From the NCBI GenBank assembly GCA_903944255.1, contig CAJARE010000330.1, positions 1 through 7,383 on the forward strand: a DNA stretch of 7,383 bases, given 5' to 3'. This document shows positions 1 through 5,842 of the stretch, piece after piece; position 1 is the stretch's first letter, and each line of letters starts with the position of its first letter. Source of the DNA: an uncultured beta proteobacterium. Lineage in GTDB: Bacteria; Pseudomonadota; Gammaproteobacteria; Burkholderiales; Burkholderiaceae. The translations under genes were made by a program, and so were the position numbers. Under the pieces are notes generated by a model. The model was not told where the DNA came from, did no database searches, and worked only from the letters and a program-made list of their open reading frames with translations.

Positions 1-111
1 ATATTGAACAGCGAATCCAGAATGTGATCCATGCGTATTGACGACGTATCCGCCCACAGTGCCTAGGACCATTGCACCAACAATATAATGAGTTAACTTA
101 CTAGAGGACAT
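1..111 (-). CDS. N-terminus of a probable dicarboxylate/amino acid:cation symporter (partial)
   Basis: The reverse strand is open from an ATG at 109-111 to the window edge (37 codons); the rest of the gene lies outside. The peptide starts MSSSKLTHYIVGAMVLGTVG and continues into GYVV followed by a His/Ser/Gly stretch. A short polar start, then a hydrophobic, Gly-rich first helix with an xGxxxGY pattern, resembles the start of sodium/proton-dicarboxylate symporters (SDF family; DctA/GltP-like). Those proteins sit in the inner membrane and import C4-dicarboxylates or acidic amino acids. The frame stays open upstream of this ATG without a better start. The ribosome site is weak (AAGA about 6 bases upstream). 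The gene lies 110 bases beyond the end of the histone-like gene, with a terminator between, so it is probably a separate unit. The family call rests on one helix; another membrane protein is possible. Confidence 0.5.
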   Translation of the reverse strand, partial: MSSSKLTHYIVGAMVLGTVGGYVVNTHGSHSGFAVQY

Positions 112-181
112 AAGCGTCTTTTTTATTTTGACTGATGCTTGTCGAGGTAAAAACAGTGTGACACAAAAACATAAAAGTAAG

Positions 182-207
182 AAAAAGGCCGCTTAAAGCG
201 GCCTTTT
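182..207 (-). terminator. Intrinsic terminator of the clpS-clpA-histone-like transcript
   Basis: GGCCGC at 187-192 pairs with GCGGCC at 198-203 around a 5-base loop. On the minus strand the stem is followed by five T (A at 182-186 on the plus strand). It starts 15 bases after the stop codon of the histone-like gene, so it ends that transcript and insulates the next minus-strand gene. Four T also follow on the plus strand, so weak bidirectional activity is possible. Confidence 0.88.
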
Positions 208-221
208 GATCATCAAACTAG

Positions 222-455
222 TTATTTACGAACATGCGCATGGCGGGCAGCATCTTGTGACATGCCAGCCCCAGCACCTTCACGAGATTCTTTTTCAGCT
301 GTAATTTCTTTACGGCGCTCTTTACAAGAACCTGCGATTTCCTGAAGCGCCTTGCGAGCACGTGCTGCTGATGCTTTGATGCCCTTACCTTGGAACTTTT
401 CATTTTCAGCTTTGTAGGTTTCAAAAGCATCTAGTAATTTATCGTGATGAGACAT
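222..455 (-). CDS. Small basic histone H1-like (Hc1-type) protein
   Basis: This is a 77-residue cytoplasmic protein with 10 Lys, 7 Arg and 4 His against 12 acidic residues. Its centre, roughly residues 20-55, reads KFQGKGIKASAARARKALQE and then a Cys-Lys-Glu-Arg-Arg-Lys helix. The pattern K-F-x-G-x-K-A-(S/A)-x-R-A-R-K-x-L-x-E-I matches small histone H1/Hc1-like proteins of Burkholderiales and the N-terminal half of chlamydial Hc1, which bind and compact DNA. The long Lys/Ala/Pro tail of true Hc1 is missing; the C-terminus is instead a short Gly/Ala/His/Arg segment. The ATG at 453-455 has an AAGGA ribosome site 4 bases upstream. The gene starts 31 bases after the clpA stop and is followed by a strong terminator, so it is probably the last gene of the clpS-clpA transcript. 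DNA binding is inferred from the family, not shown here. Confidence 0.68.
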   Translation of the reverse strand: MSHHDKLLDAFETYKAENEKFQGKGIKASAARARKALQEIAGSCKERRKEITAEKESREGAGAGMSQDAARHAHVRK

Positions 456-486
456 GACTTCCTTTTTTTAATAGTTATTTAAAGAT

Positions 487-2793
487 TTAAATTTCTTCGG
501 CTGAAGCAATGTCAGTCTTAGGGGCTTTGCGCGGAAGAGTGGGTGCATCAAACTCAAGCTGCACCTTGCCATCCGCATCAATATCGACTGCGACATGACC
601 ACCTTGCGCCAATTTTCCGAATAAGAGTTCATCAGCAAGCGCCTTACGAACCGTATCCTGAATAATCCGTTGCATTGGACGAGCCCCCATCAGCGGATCA
701 AATCCATGCTTTGCCAGATGCGCACGCAATGCTGAACTGAAAGTAGCATCTACTTTCTTTTCATGCAATTGCTCCTCTAACTGCATTAAGAACTTGTCAA
801 CCACCCTCATGATGATGGTTTCATCAAGCGCCTTGAACGAAACAATAGCGTCTAAACGATTGCGGAACTCAGGCGTGAAGAACTTCTTAATATCAGCCAT
901 CTCATCACCGGATTCACGCGCATTGGTAAAGCCGATGGTGGACTTTTGCATTGCTTCAGCGCCAGCATTGGTGGTCATAATAATGATGACATTACGGAAA
1001 TCAGTCTTACGACCATTGTTATCTGTCAAAGTACCGTGGTCCATTACTTGAAGAAGGATATTGAAAATATCTGGGTGAGCCTTTTCAACTTCGTCTAGCA
1101 GGAGAACGCAATGCGGCTTCTTATTAACAGCTTCTGTCAACAAGCCGCCCTGATCAAAACCAACATAACCTGGAGGCGCTCCAATCAAGCGACTTACAGC
1201 ATGACGCTCCATATATTCAGACATATCAAAACGAAGCAGCTCAATACCTAAGATATAAGCCAGTTGCTTAGCTACCTCAGTCTTACCCACACCAGTTGGC
1301 CCTGAGAATAGGAATGAACCGATTGGGCGATCAATCTTGCCAAGACCAGCGCGCGTCATTTTGATGGCGCTAGCCAAAGCTTCAATGGCAGGATCTTGAC
1401 CAAAAACGACACTCTTGATATCACGATCTAAAGTCTGCAACTTACTACGATCGTCAACCGTAACGGATTGAGGAGGGATGCGCGCAATTTTGGCAACAAT
1501 CTCTTCGATCTCTGGGCGACCAATCGTTTTCTTTTGCTTAGACTTTGGCAAAATGCGCTGTGCAGCCCCCGCTTCATCAATCACGTCAATGGCCTTGTCT
1601 GGTAAATGACGATCATTGATATAGCGGGAAGAAAGCTCTGCGGCAGCCACTAAAGCGGCGGAGGCATACTTAACGCTGTGATGCTCTTCAAAGCGGGACT
1701 TGAGACCCCGCAGAATTTGGACAGTCTGATCAACGGTTGGCTCAACCACATCGACCTTCTGGAAGCGACGAGACAGAGCAGCATCTTTTTCGAAGATTCC
1801 GCGATATTCAGTAAAAGTTGTTGCCCCAATACATTTAAGCTGGCCGTTAGACAAAGCAGGCTTTAATAAGTTACTTGCGTCCAAGGTTCCGCCCGAGGCA
1901 GCACCAGCACCGATCAAGGTATGAATTTCATCAATAAATAAAACACCATGCGCATGATCTTTTAAAGACTTCAATACGCTCTTGAGGCGCTGCTCAAAAT
2001 CTCCGCGATATTTAGTGCCCGCTAAGAGGGCGCCCATATCTAAGGAGTAGACAGTAGCATTGGCCAGGATATCGGGAACATCTCCTTTAACAATACGCCA
2101 TGCTAAGCCTTCAGCGATTGCAGTCTTGCCAACACCAGCCTCACCAACTAAGAGGGGGTTATTTTTGCGACGACGGCACAAAACTTGTATTACACGCTCG
2201 ACTTCACTATCGCGACCAATCAGTGGATCAATCTTGCCTTGGCGAGCTAACACATTCAGATTCTGAGTATATTGATCTAGCGGACTTTCTTTACCTGAAG
2301 AAGCAGACTCTTCAGTTTCTTGTGTTGTATCAGCAGGCTTAACATGCTCAGCCTGATCTTTACGTACACCATGACTAATAAAGTTCACTACGTCTAAACG
2401 AGTCACGCCCTGCTGTTGCAAGAAGTACACAGCATGGGAATCTTTCTCACCAAATATTGCTACCAAGACATTAGCACCAGTGACTTCTTTTTTTCCATTA
2501 GATGTCGATTGCACATGCATGATGGCGCGCTGAATAACGCGCTGAAATCCCAGTGTTGGCTGTGTATCCACCTCATCTGTTCCAGGCACTACTGGGGTGT
2601 TGTCATTGATGAAGTTTTTCAGTTGTGCGCGTAGCTCTGCAATATTGACTGCGCAAGCTTTGAGGACCTCAACAGCGGTAGCGTTATCAAGTAACGCAGC
2701 CAGCAAATGTTCCACCGTAATAAACTCGTGACGTGAAGCTCGCGCGTCAACAAATGCCATATGCAAACTCACTTCTAATTCTTGGGCAATCAT
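487..2793 (-). CDS. clpA: ATP-dependent Clp protease ATP-binding subunit ClpA
   Basis: ClpA is the hexameric AAA+ unfoldase that feeds proteins to the ClpP protease in the cytoplasm. At 768 residues it is close to E. coli ClpA. Order of parts: N-domain with two Clp repeats (about 1-145; MIAQELEVSLHMAF start), a Glu/Ser-rich linker, D1 with Walker A GEAGVGKT (217-224), pore KYRG (261-264) and Walker B LFIDE (285-289), and D2 with Walker A GPTGVGKT (498-505), pore GYVG (542-545) and Walker B LLLDE (564-568). The ClpP-docking IGF loop is at 620-622, arginine fingers FRNR near 643-646, and sensor-2 GARP at 703-706. There is no ClpB-type middle coiled coil. I chose ATG 2791-2793 because GGAGGA lies just upstream and the start overlaps the clpS stop (ATGA); a GTG six codons earlier would place the ribosome site inside the gene. 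All key residues are intact. clpP is not in the window. Confidence 0.97.
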   Translation of the reverse strand: MIAQELEVSLHMAFVDARASRHEFITVEHLLAALLDNATAVEVLKACAVNIAELRAQLKNFINDNTPVVPGTDEVDTQPTLGFQRVIQRAIMHVQSTSNGKKEVTGANVLVAIFGEKDSHAVYFLQQQGVTRLDVVNFISHGVRKDQAEHVKPADTTQETEESASSGKESPLDQYTQNLNVLARQGKIDPLIGRDSEVERVIQVLCRRRKNNPLLVGEAGVGKTAIAEGLAWRIVKGDVPDILANATVYSLDMGALLAGTKYRGDFEQRLKSVLKSLKDHAHGVLFIDEIHTLIGAGAASGGTLDASNLLKPALSNGQLKCIGATTFTEYRGIFEKDAALSRRFQKVDVVEPTVDQTVQILRGLKSRFEEHHSVKYASAALVAAAELSSRYINDRHLPDKAIDVIDEAGAAQRILPKSKQKKTIGRPEIEEIVAKIARIPPQSVTVDDRSKLQTLDRDIKSVVFGQDPAIEALASAIKMTRAGLGKIDRPIGSFLFSGPTGVGKTEVAKQLAYILGIELLRFDMSEYMERHAVSRLIGAPPGYVGFDQGGLLTEAVNKKPHCVLLLDEVEKAHPDIFNILLQVMDHGTLTDNNGRKTDFRNVIIIMTTNAGAEAMQKSTIGFTNARESGDEMADIKKFFTPEFRNRLDAIVSFKALDETIIMRVVDKFLMQLEEQLHEKKVDATFSSALRAHLAKHGFDPLMGARPMQRIIQDTVRKALADELLFGKLAQGGHVAVDIDADGKVQLEFDAPTLPRKAPKTDIASAEEI

Positions 2794-3137
2794 GCTTCCT
2801 CCATAGTGCACTGTAGTGGGTGGCCCGCTTCACGGGATAATTCGACAACTTGATGCACTTTGGTGGCAGCAACGTCACGGGTAAATATTCCGCAAACGCC
2901 TTTACCAGCTAAATGTACTTGCAACATAATGCGTGTAGCAGTTTCATGATCCTTACTAAAATACTCTTGAATCACCATGACCACAAATTCCATTGGGGTG
3001 TAATCGTCATTTAATAACAATACTTTATACATCGATGGTACTTTTACTTTTTCTGCCTGCTTTTCGAGCAGGATCGTATCCTCGATATAGGGATTTACAG
3101 GATTTCCAGTACTGGGATTTTTGGGTGCGCGGCTCAT
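2790..3137 (-). CDS. clpS: ATP-dependent Clp protease adaptor ClpS
   Basis: ClpS binds proteins with N-end-rule destabilising N-terminal residues and delivers them to the ClpA N-domain. With the start used here it has 115 residues (E. coli 106): a variable, probably disordered N-terminus of about 35 residues, then the ClpS core. The core shows MYKVLLLNDDYTPMEFV, with Asn43, Asp44 and Asp45 that bind the alpha-amino group of the N-degron, and HLAGKG with His75, also in the binding pocket. The stop TGA overlaps the clpA ATG, so the two are translationally coupled. The start is uncertain: ATG 3135-3137 and ATG 3144-3146 are in frame, with GTG and TTG further up, and none has a strong ribosome site. 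The alternatives add 3 to 9 residues. The promoter must lie in the divergent region shared with csp, but I see no convincing minus-strand -35/-10 pair. Confidence 0.96.
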   Translation of the reverse strand: MSRAPKNPSTGNPVNPYIEDTILLEKQAEKVKVPSMYKVLLLNDDYTPMEFVVMVIQEYFSKDHETATRIMLQVHLAGKGVCGIFTRDVAATKVHQVVELSREAGHPLQCTMEEA

Positions 3138-3422
3138 GAGAAACATTCTAAACACAGATATCAAAACTTTTATCGACTAGGGTCTTGTTGCGAAAACCCC
3201 GCAAAAACCCCCATTTATTACATATTGGGGCATTTTTCGATAAAAAAAGGGGTAATTACTGAGGGGTAAGCCCATATAAATCCTTGACACCCCTTCAAAA
3301 AGGGCAAACAATCGGGGGGTAGAGCTTTATTAAGGTTCTATTGAGGCGTGTTGTGGAGCGAGACTGATCAAAAAGTATTTACCCTCATCACGGTTGTTTT
3401 AAGTTTATGTAATGGAGTTCGC
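3138..3422. other. Divergent clpS/csp intergenic region rich in G and C runs
   Basis: This non-coding stretch separates clpS (minus) from csp (plus). It contains runs CCCC 3197-3200, CCCCC 3208-3212, GGGG 3227-3230, 3249-3252 and 3263-3266, CCCC 3290-3293 and GGGGGG 3314-3319, set in A/T-rich DNA. GGGGTAA occurs twice, 14 bases apart (3249-3255 and 3263-3269), around the palindrome GTAATTAC (3252-3259). A csp promoter candidate follows. Minus-strand elements such as TTATCG, 17 bases, TAATAA (near 3217-3245) match the consensus too poorly to call as the clpS promoter. I see no RNA gene here. Confidence 0.6.
3284..3312 (+). promoter_or_regulatory. Probable sigma70 promoter of the csp gene, with an inverted repeat in its spacer
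   Basis: A perfect -35 TTGACA (3284-3289) is followed after 17 bases by AACAAT (3307-3312), a 4 of 6 match to the -10. The start would be near 3319, giving an mRNA leader of about 100 bases, as is usual for cspA-type genes with cold-responsive leaders. The spacer holds a perfect inverted repeat CCCTT-caaa-AAGGG (3291-3304), which could be an operator. The call is by consensus only. Confidence 0.5.
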
Positions 3423-3626
3423 ATGGCGACCGGAATTGTTAAGTGGTTCAATGATGCAAAAGGTTTTGGCTTTATCAAACCTGATGATGGTGAAGAAGAG
3501 TTGTTCGCGCATTTCAGCGCAATTACTATGCCTGGGTTCAAAACCCTTAAGGAAAACCAAAAGGTAACGTTTGACATTACCCAAGGCCCTAAAGGCAAGC
3601 AAGCTACTAATATCCAAGCGGCTTAA
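3423..3626 (+). CDS. CspA-family cold-shock protein
   Basis: This is a single cold-shock domain of 67 residues, typical for CspA-family proteins, which bind single-stranded RNA and DNA, melt RNA structure and act as RNA chaperones in the cytoplasm. It starts MATGIVKWFNDAKGFGFI. RNP1 is KGFGFI (13-18) and RNP2 is LFAHFS (27-32), with the aromatic residues Trp8, Phe15, Phe17, Phe28, His30 and Phe31 in place. The Ala in RNP2, where E. coli has Val, and the ending GPKGKQATNIQAA are usual in betaproteobacteria. ATG 3423 has GGAG five bases upstream; the frame is open further upstream to a GTG at 3348, but that part is not cold-shock-like. A long leader from the promoter near 3284-3312 and a terminator at 3647-3677 make it a single-gene unit. 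The sequence does not show whether it is cold-induced or constitutive; a genome usually has several paralogues. Confidence 0.95.
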   Translation: MATGIVKWFNDAKGFGFIKPDDGEEELFAHFSAITMPGFKTLKENQKVTFDITQGPKGKQATNIQAA

Positions 3627-3646
3627 TCGTCCTTAGATCACTATCG

Positions 3647-3677
3647 AAAACCCAGGACTTGTTCCTGGGTTTTTTTT
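3647..3677 (+). terminator. Intrinsic terminator of csp
   Basis: CCCAGGA (3651-3657) pairs with TCCTGGG (3663-3669) around a 5-base loop, followed by eight T (3670-3677) and preceded by four A. It lies 20 bases after the csp stop. It ends only 33 bases before the DUF192 start codon, so most DUF192 transcription should come from another promoter. Confidence 0.92.
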
Positions 3678-3697
3678 CGCCTGCGATTGGCCTCACT

Positions 3698-3703
3698 TAA
3701 AAT
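3698..3703 (+). promoter_or_regulatory. Possible -10 element giving a leaderless DUF192 mRNA
   Basis: TAAAAT (3698-3703), a 5 of 6 match to the -10, ends seven bases before the DUF192 ATG at 3711. Transcription starting at the usual distance would begin on or next to the start codon. The bases before that ATG carry no Shine-Dalgarno sequence, which fits a leaderless message. The weak point is the -35: the bases 17 upstream (TTTCGC, 3675-3680) match poorly and overlap the csp terminator T-run. Confidence 0.35.
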
Positions 3704-3710
3704 AGACAAT

Positions 3711-4163
3711 ATGCATACACCGCACCAATACCTAGGCAAACTATTTTTTGTTCTTGCCTGTCTTACTCCAGGCTTTTTACTGGCCCAAGTCAATACTGGT
3801 TTGCCTACAATTGAATTAAAAACTGGAATCTATCGGATACATGCTGAGCTAGCTGATACGCCCAAGGCAAGAGAAGTTGGTTTAATGAATCGCACCAGCA
3901 TGCCAACCAATTCAGGAATGTTATTTGTATTTGAGCAAAAGGCATCACACTGTTTTTGGATGAATAACACGAAGATTCCCCTTTCCATTGCCTTTATTGC
4001 TGACGATGGAAAGATTGTGAACATCGAAGAGATGCAAGCTGAAACCACTAATAATCATTGTCCTAAAGCTACCGTACGGTATGCCTTAGAGATGAACAAA
4101 CAGTGGTTCTCAGAACGAGTCATCACACCTGGCAGCATCATTACTGGACTGCCCAAGAGATAA
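3711..4163 (+). CDS. Secreted DUF192 family protein
   Basis: This is a 150-residue protein with a signal peptide: MHTPHQYLGK, a hydrophobic core LFFVLACLTPGFLLA, and a likely cleavage after Ala25 (LLA-Q). The mature part is one DUF192 domain with family motifs REVGLM (54-59), GMLFVF (69-74), CFWMNNT (81-87), IPLSIAFI (89-96), then YALEM and a C-terminal ITPGS turn. The family's WMKNT has Asn in place of Lys here, and the usual Gly in the E-x-N-x-G-W-F region is replaced. DUF192 proteins are small beta-rich domains without an established role; periplasmic location is inferred from the signal peptide. I chose ATG 3711 over the in-frame TTG 3687 because it puts the signal peptide at the N-terminus. 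No ribosome site is visible. It stands alone between the csp terminator and a bidirectional terminator. Confidence 0.88.
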   Translation: MHTPHQYLGKLFFVLACLTPGFLLAQVNTGLPTIELKTGIYRIHAELADTPKAREVGLMNRTSMPTNSGMLFVFEQKASHCFWMNNTKIPLSIAFIADDGKIVNIEEMQAETTNNHCPKATVRYALEMNKQWFSERVITPGSIITGLPKR

Positions 4164-4178
4164 GTAATAACAGAGAAT

Positions 4179-4208
4179 AAAAAACGCAGACCCTGGTCTG
4201 CGTTTTTT
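4179..4208. terminator. Bidirectional intrinsic terminator between DUF192 and ppnP
   Basis: CGCAGAC (4185-4191) pairs with GTCTGCG (4196-4202) around a 4-base loop. Six A precede (4179-4184) and six T follow (4203-4208), so the element is near symmetric and has a T-run on both strands. It lies 15 bases after the DUF192 stop on the plus strand and 27 bases after the ppnP stop on the minus strand. It should end both convergent transcripts. Confidence 0.92.
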
Positions 4209-4235
4209 ATTTAGAACTTGGCTTGATGGCCTTAG

Positions 4236-4541
4236 TTACTCAAAGTGGCAAACATAATGAACTGGTTGTTCAGCGCGGATGATGAAGTAACCGCCCTTAT
4301 CTACTTCCCAGCTTTGGCCTGCCTTGAACTCCTGCTCAGGAGCGCCATTAATACTGACAAAAGCATTGCCGTCGACGACCTCCATGATTTCTTTAGTACT
4401 AAGGTCAAAACGTAAGGTGCTAGGTAAAACCACACCCACTGACTTCCGAGTCCCATTGGACAAAGTAACCGTATGGGATACGCACTTACCATCAAAAAAT
4501 ACATTGGCTTTTTTGCCTACTGAAACTTGATCAAATTGCAT
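4236..4541 (-). CDS. ppnP: Pyrimidine/purine nucleoside phosphorylase PpnP (DUF1255, YaiE-like)
   Basis: This 101-residue single-domain cupin (E. coli PpnP is about 94) is expected to split purine and pyrimidine nucleosides with phosphate into free base and ribose-1-phosphate, a cytoplasmic salvage reaction of broad substrate range. The sequence follows the family from end to end: the N-terminal FDxVSVGKKANVFF strand, SVGVVLPSTLRFDLSTKEIM, then VVDGNAFVSI, a PEQEFKAGQSWEV turn and the closing AEQPVHYVCHFE (E. coli AEPTSYLCRYL). The ATG at 4539-4541 has GAGGA seven bases upstream. It starts 33 bases after argG on the same strand with no terminator between, so it is probably the last gene of the argF-argG unit and ends at the shared bidirectional terminator. 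Function is by family; the activity was shown in E. coli. Confidence 0.9.
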   Translation of the reverse strand: MQFDQVSVGKKANVFFDGKCVSHTVTLSNGTRKSVGVVLPSTLRFDLSTKEIMEVVDGNAFVSINGAPEQEFKAGQSWEVDKGGYFIIRAEQPVHYVCHFE

Positions 4542-4574
4542 CTGAATATCCTCTAACTGAAAAATGGGGTTTTA

Positions 4575-5807
4575 TTATTTCTGGGCACGTTTACGTTTAG
4601 CAATTTCTGCAATGCGCATACGTAGGGCATTGAGCTTTATAAAGCCGCCTGCATCAGCCTGGTTATAAGCGCCACCATCATCATCAAAGGTGGCAATATT
4701 TTGATCGAACAAAGTATTGGCTGAATCCCTTGAAATAACAGAAGCGGAACCTTTGTAGAGCTTTAGTCGAACAACGCCATTTACCATCTGTTGGGTATGG
4801 TCAATTAAGGTCTGCAAAGCAACGCGTTCTGGTGACCACCATAAGCCGTTATAAATCAGGCTAGCGTAGCGTGGCATGAGGTCATCCTTCAAATGGGCTA
4901 CTTCGCGATCAAGGGTAATACTCTCAATACCGCGATGGGCCTTCAACAGAATTGTCCCACCAGGAGTTTCATAACAACCACGACTCTTCATACCAACAAA
5001 ACGGTTTTCTACCAAATCTAAACGGCCAATTCCATGTATGCCGCCAATACGATTGAGTTCTGCTAATAACTCATGTGGTTTGTAGGCCTTGCCGTTAATA
5101 GCAACCGGATCACCTGCTTTAAATTCAATTTCAATAATCTCTGGAGCATCTGGAGCCTTCTCAGGAGAAACCGTCCAACGCCACATCGACTCTTCGGCTT
5201 CAGCATTGGGGTTTTCTAAATGACGGCCTTCATAGCTAATATGCAACAAATTGGCATCCATGGAATAGGGTGAGCCACCTTGCTTATGCTTCATCTCGAC
5301 TGGAATACCGTGCTTTTCTGCATAGGCCATCAGTTTTTCACGGGAGAGCAGATCCCATTCACGCCATGGGGCAATTACTTTAATCCCCGGCTCAAGAGCG
5401 TAATAGCCCAATTCAAAGCGAACTTGATCATTACCTTTTCCAGTAGCGCCATGTGACACTGCATCAGCACCTGTTAAACGGGCGATTTCAATTTGACGCT
5501 TCGCAATTAATGGGCGTGCAATGGATGTACCCAATAGGTACTCGCCTTCATAGATAGTGTTGGCGCGGAACATTGGGAAGACAAAATCGCGGACAAATTC
5601 TTCTCGTAGATCATCAATAAAAATATTCGCGGGCTTGATTCCAAACTGCAATGCTTTAGCACGCGCCGGCTCTAATTCTTCTCCCTGACCTAAGTCAGCA
5701 GTGAATGTCACGATCTCACAACCATAAGTATCTTGAAGCCACTTCAAGATCACGCTAGTGTCTAGACCACCCGAATAAGCTAATACTGCTTTTTTAATTT
5801 CAGACAT
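4575..5807 (-). CDS. argG: Argininosuccinate synthase
   Basis: ArgG joins citrulline and aspartate with ATP, via citrullyl-AMP, to give argininosuccinate and AMP plus PPi, the seventh step of arginine synthesis. Its 410 residues put it in the short class (about 400; the E. coli enzyme is about 447). Visible motifs are the N-type ATP pyrophosphatase loop AYSGGLDTS (10-18), ADLGQGEE (37-44), ATGKGNDQVRFE (121-132), which contacts aspartate and citrulline, and SPYSMDANLLHIS in the middle. The C-terminal part, rich in basic residues at its end (AKRKRAQK), completes the tetramerisation region. The ATG at 5805-5807 lies 35 bases after argF and has only a weak AGAA upstream, so a shared mRNA is likely. 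No arginine-repressor box is seen. The gene is complete with no missing key residue. argH, for the last step, is not in this window. Confidence 0.97.
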   Translation of the reverse strand: MSEIKKAVLAYSGGLDTSVILKWLQDTYGCEIVTFTADLGQGEELEPARAKALQFGIKPANIFIDDLREEFVRDFVFPMFRANTIYEGEYLLGTSIARPLIAKRQIEIARLTGADAVSHGATGKGNDQVRFELGYYALEPGIKVIAPWREWDLLSREKLMAYAEKHGIPVEMKHKQGGSPYSMDANLLHISYEGRHLENPNAEAEESMWRWTVSPEKAPDAPEIIEIEFKAGDPVAINGKAYKPHELLAELNRIGGIHGIGRLDLVENRFVGMKSRGCYETPGGTILLKAHRGIESITLDREVAHLKDDLMPRYASLIYNGLWWSPERVALQTLIDHTQQMVNGVVRLKLYKGSASVISRDSANTLFDQNIATFDDDGGAYNQADAGGFIKLNALRMRIAEIAKRKRAQK

Positions 5808-5842
5808 GTTTTCTATTCAATCAAAAAAATAATCAAAATAAT

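Noticed and set aside
218..430. A second basic open frame (70 codons) on the same strand within the histone-like gene
   Set aside because: It is a shifted-frame shadow of Lys-rich codons, without a ribosome site or recognisable domain; the other frame matches a family and has AAGGA before its ATG.
794..2634. Several plus-strand open frames of 60-85 codons opposite clpA
   Set aside because: They are antisense shadows of the clpA reading frame with no family match or start signal.
2793..2811. Upstream GTG start for clpA adding six residues
   Set aside because: It would put the strong GGAGGA ribosome site inside the gene and lose the ATGA coupling with clpS.
3209..3216. CCCCATTT, an exact match to the sigma32 heat-shock -10 on the plus strand
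   Set aside because: The only CTTG-like -35 (3184-3189) is 19 bases away, too far for sigma32, and it points towards csp rather than the clp genes.
3227..3319. Possible G-quadruplex from four G runs
   Set aside because: The loops between the runs are about 10 to 47 bases long, far beyond the usual limit for a stable quadruplex.
3412..3567. ATG eleven bases upstream of the csp start, opening an overlapping frame of about 50 codons
   Set aside because: It has no ribosome site of its own, contains the csp Shine-Dalgarno sequence, and its product resembles nothing.
3753..3764. Possible lipobox (VLAC) in the DUF192 signal peptide
   Set aside because: Leu at -2 is atypical and the hydrophobic core continues past the Cys to a normal LLA cleavage site.
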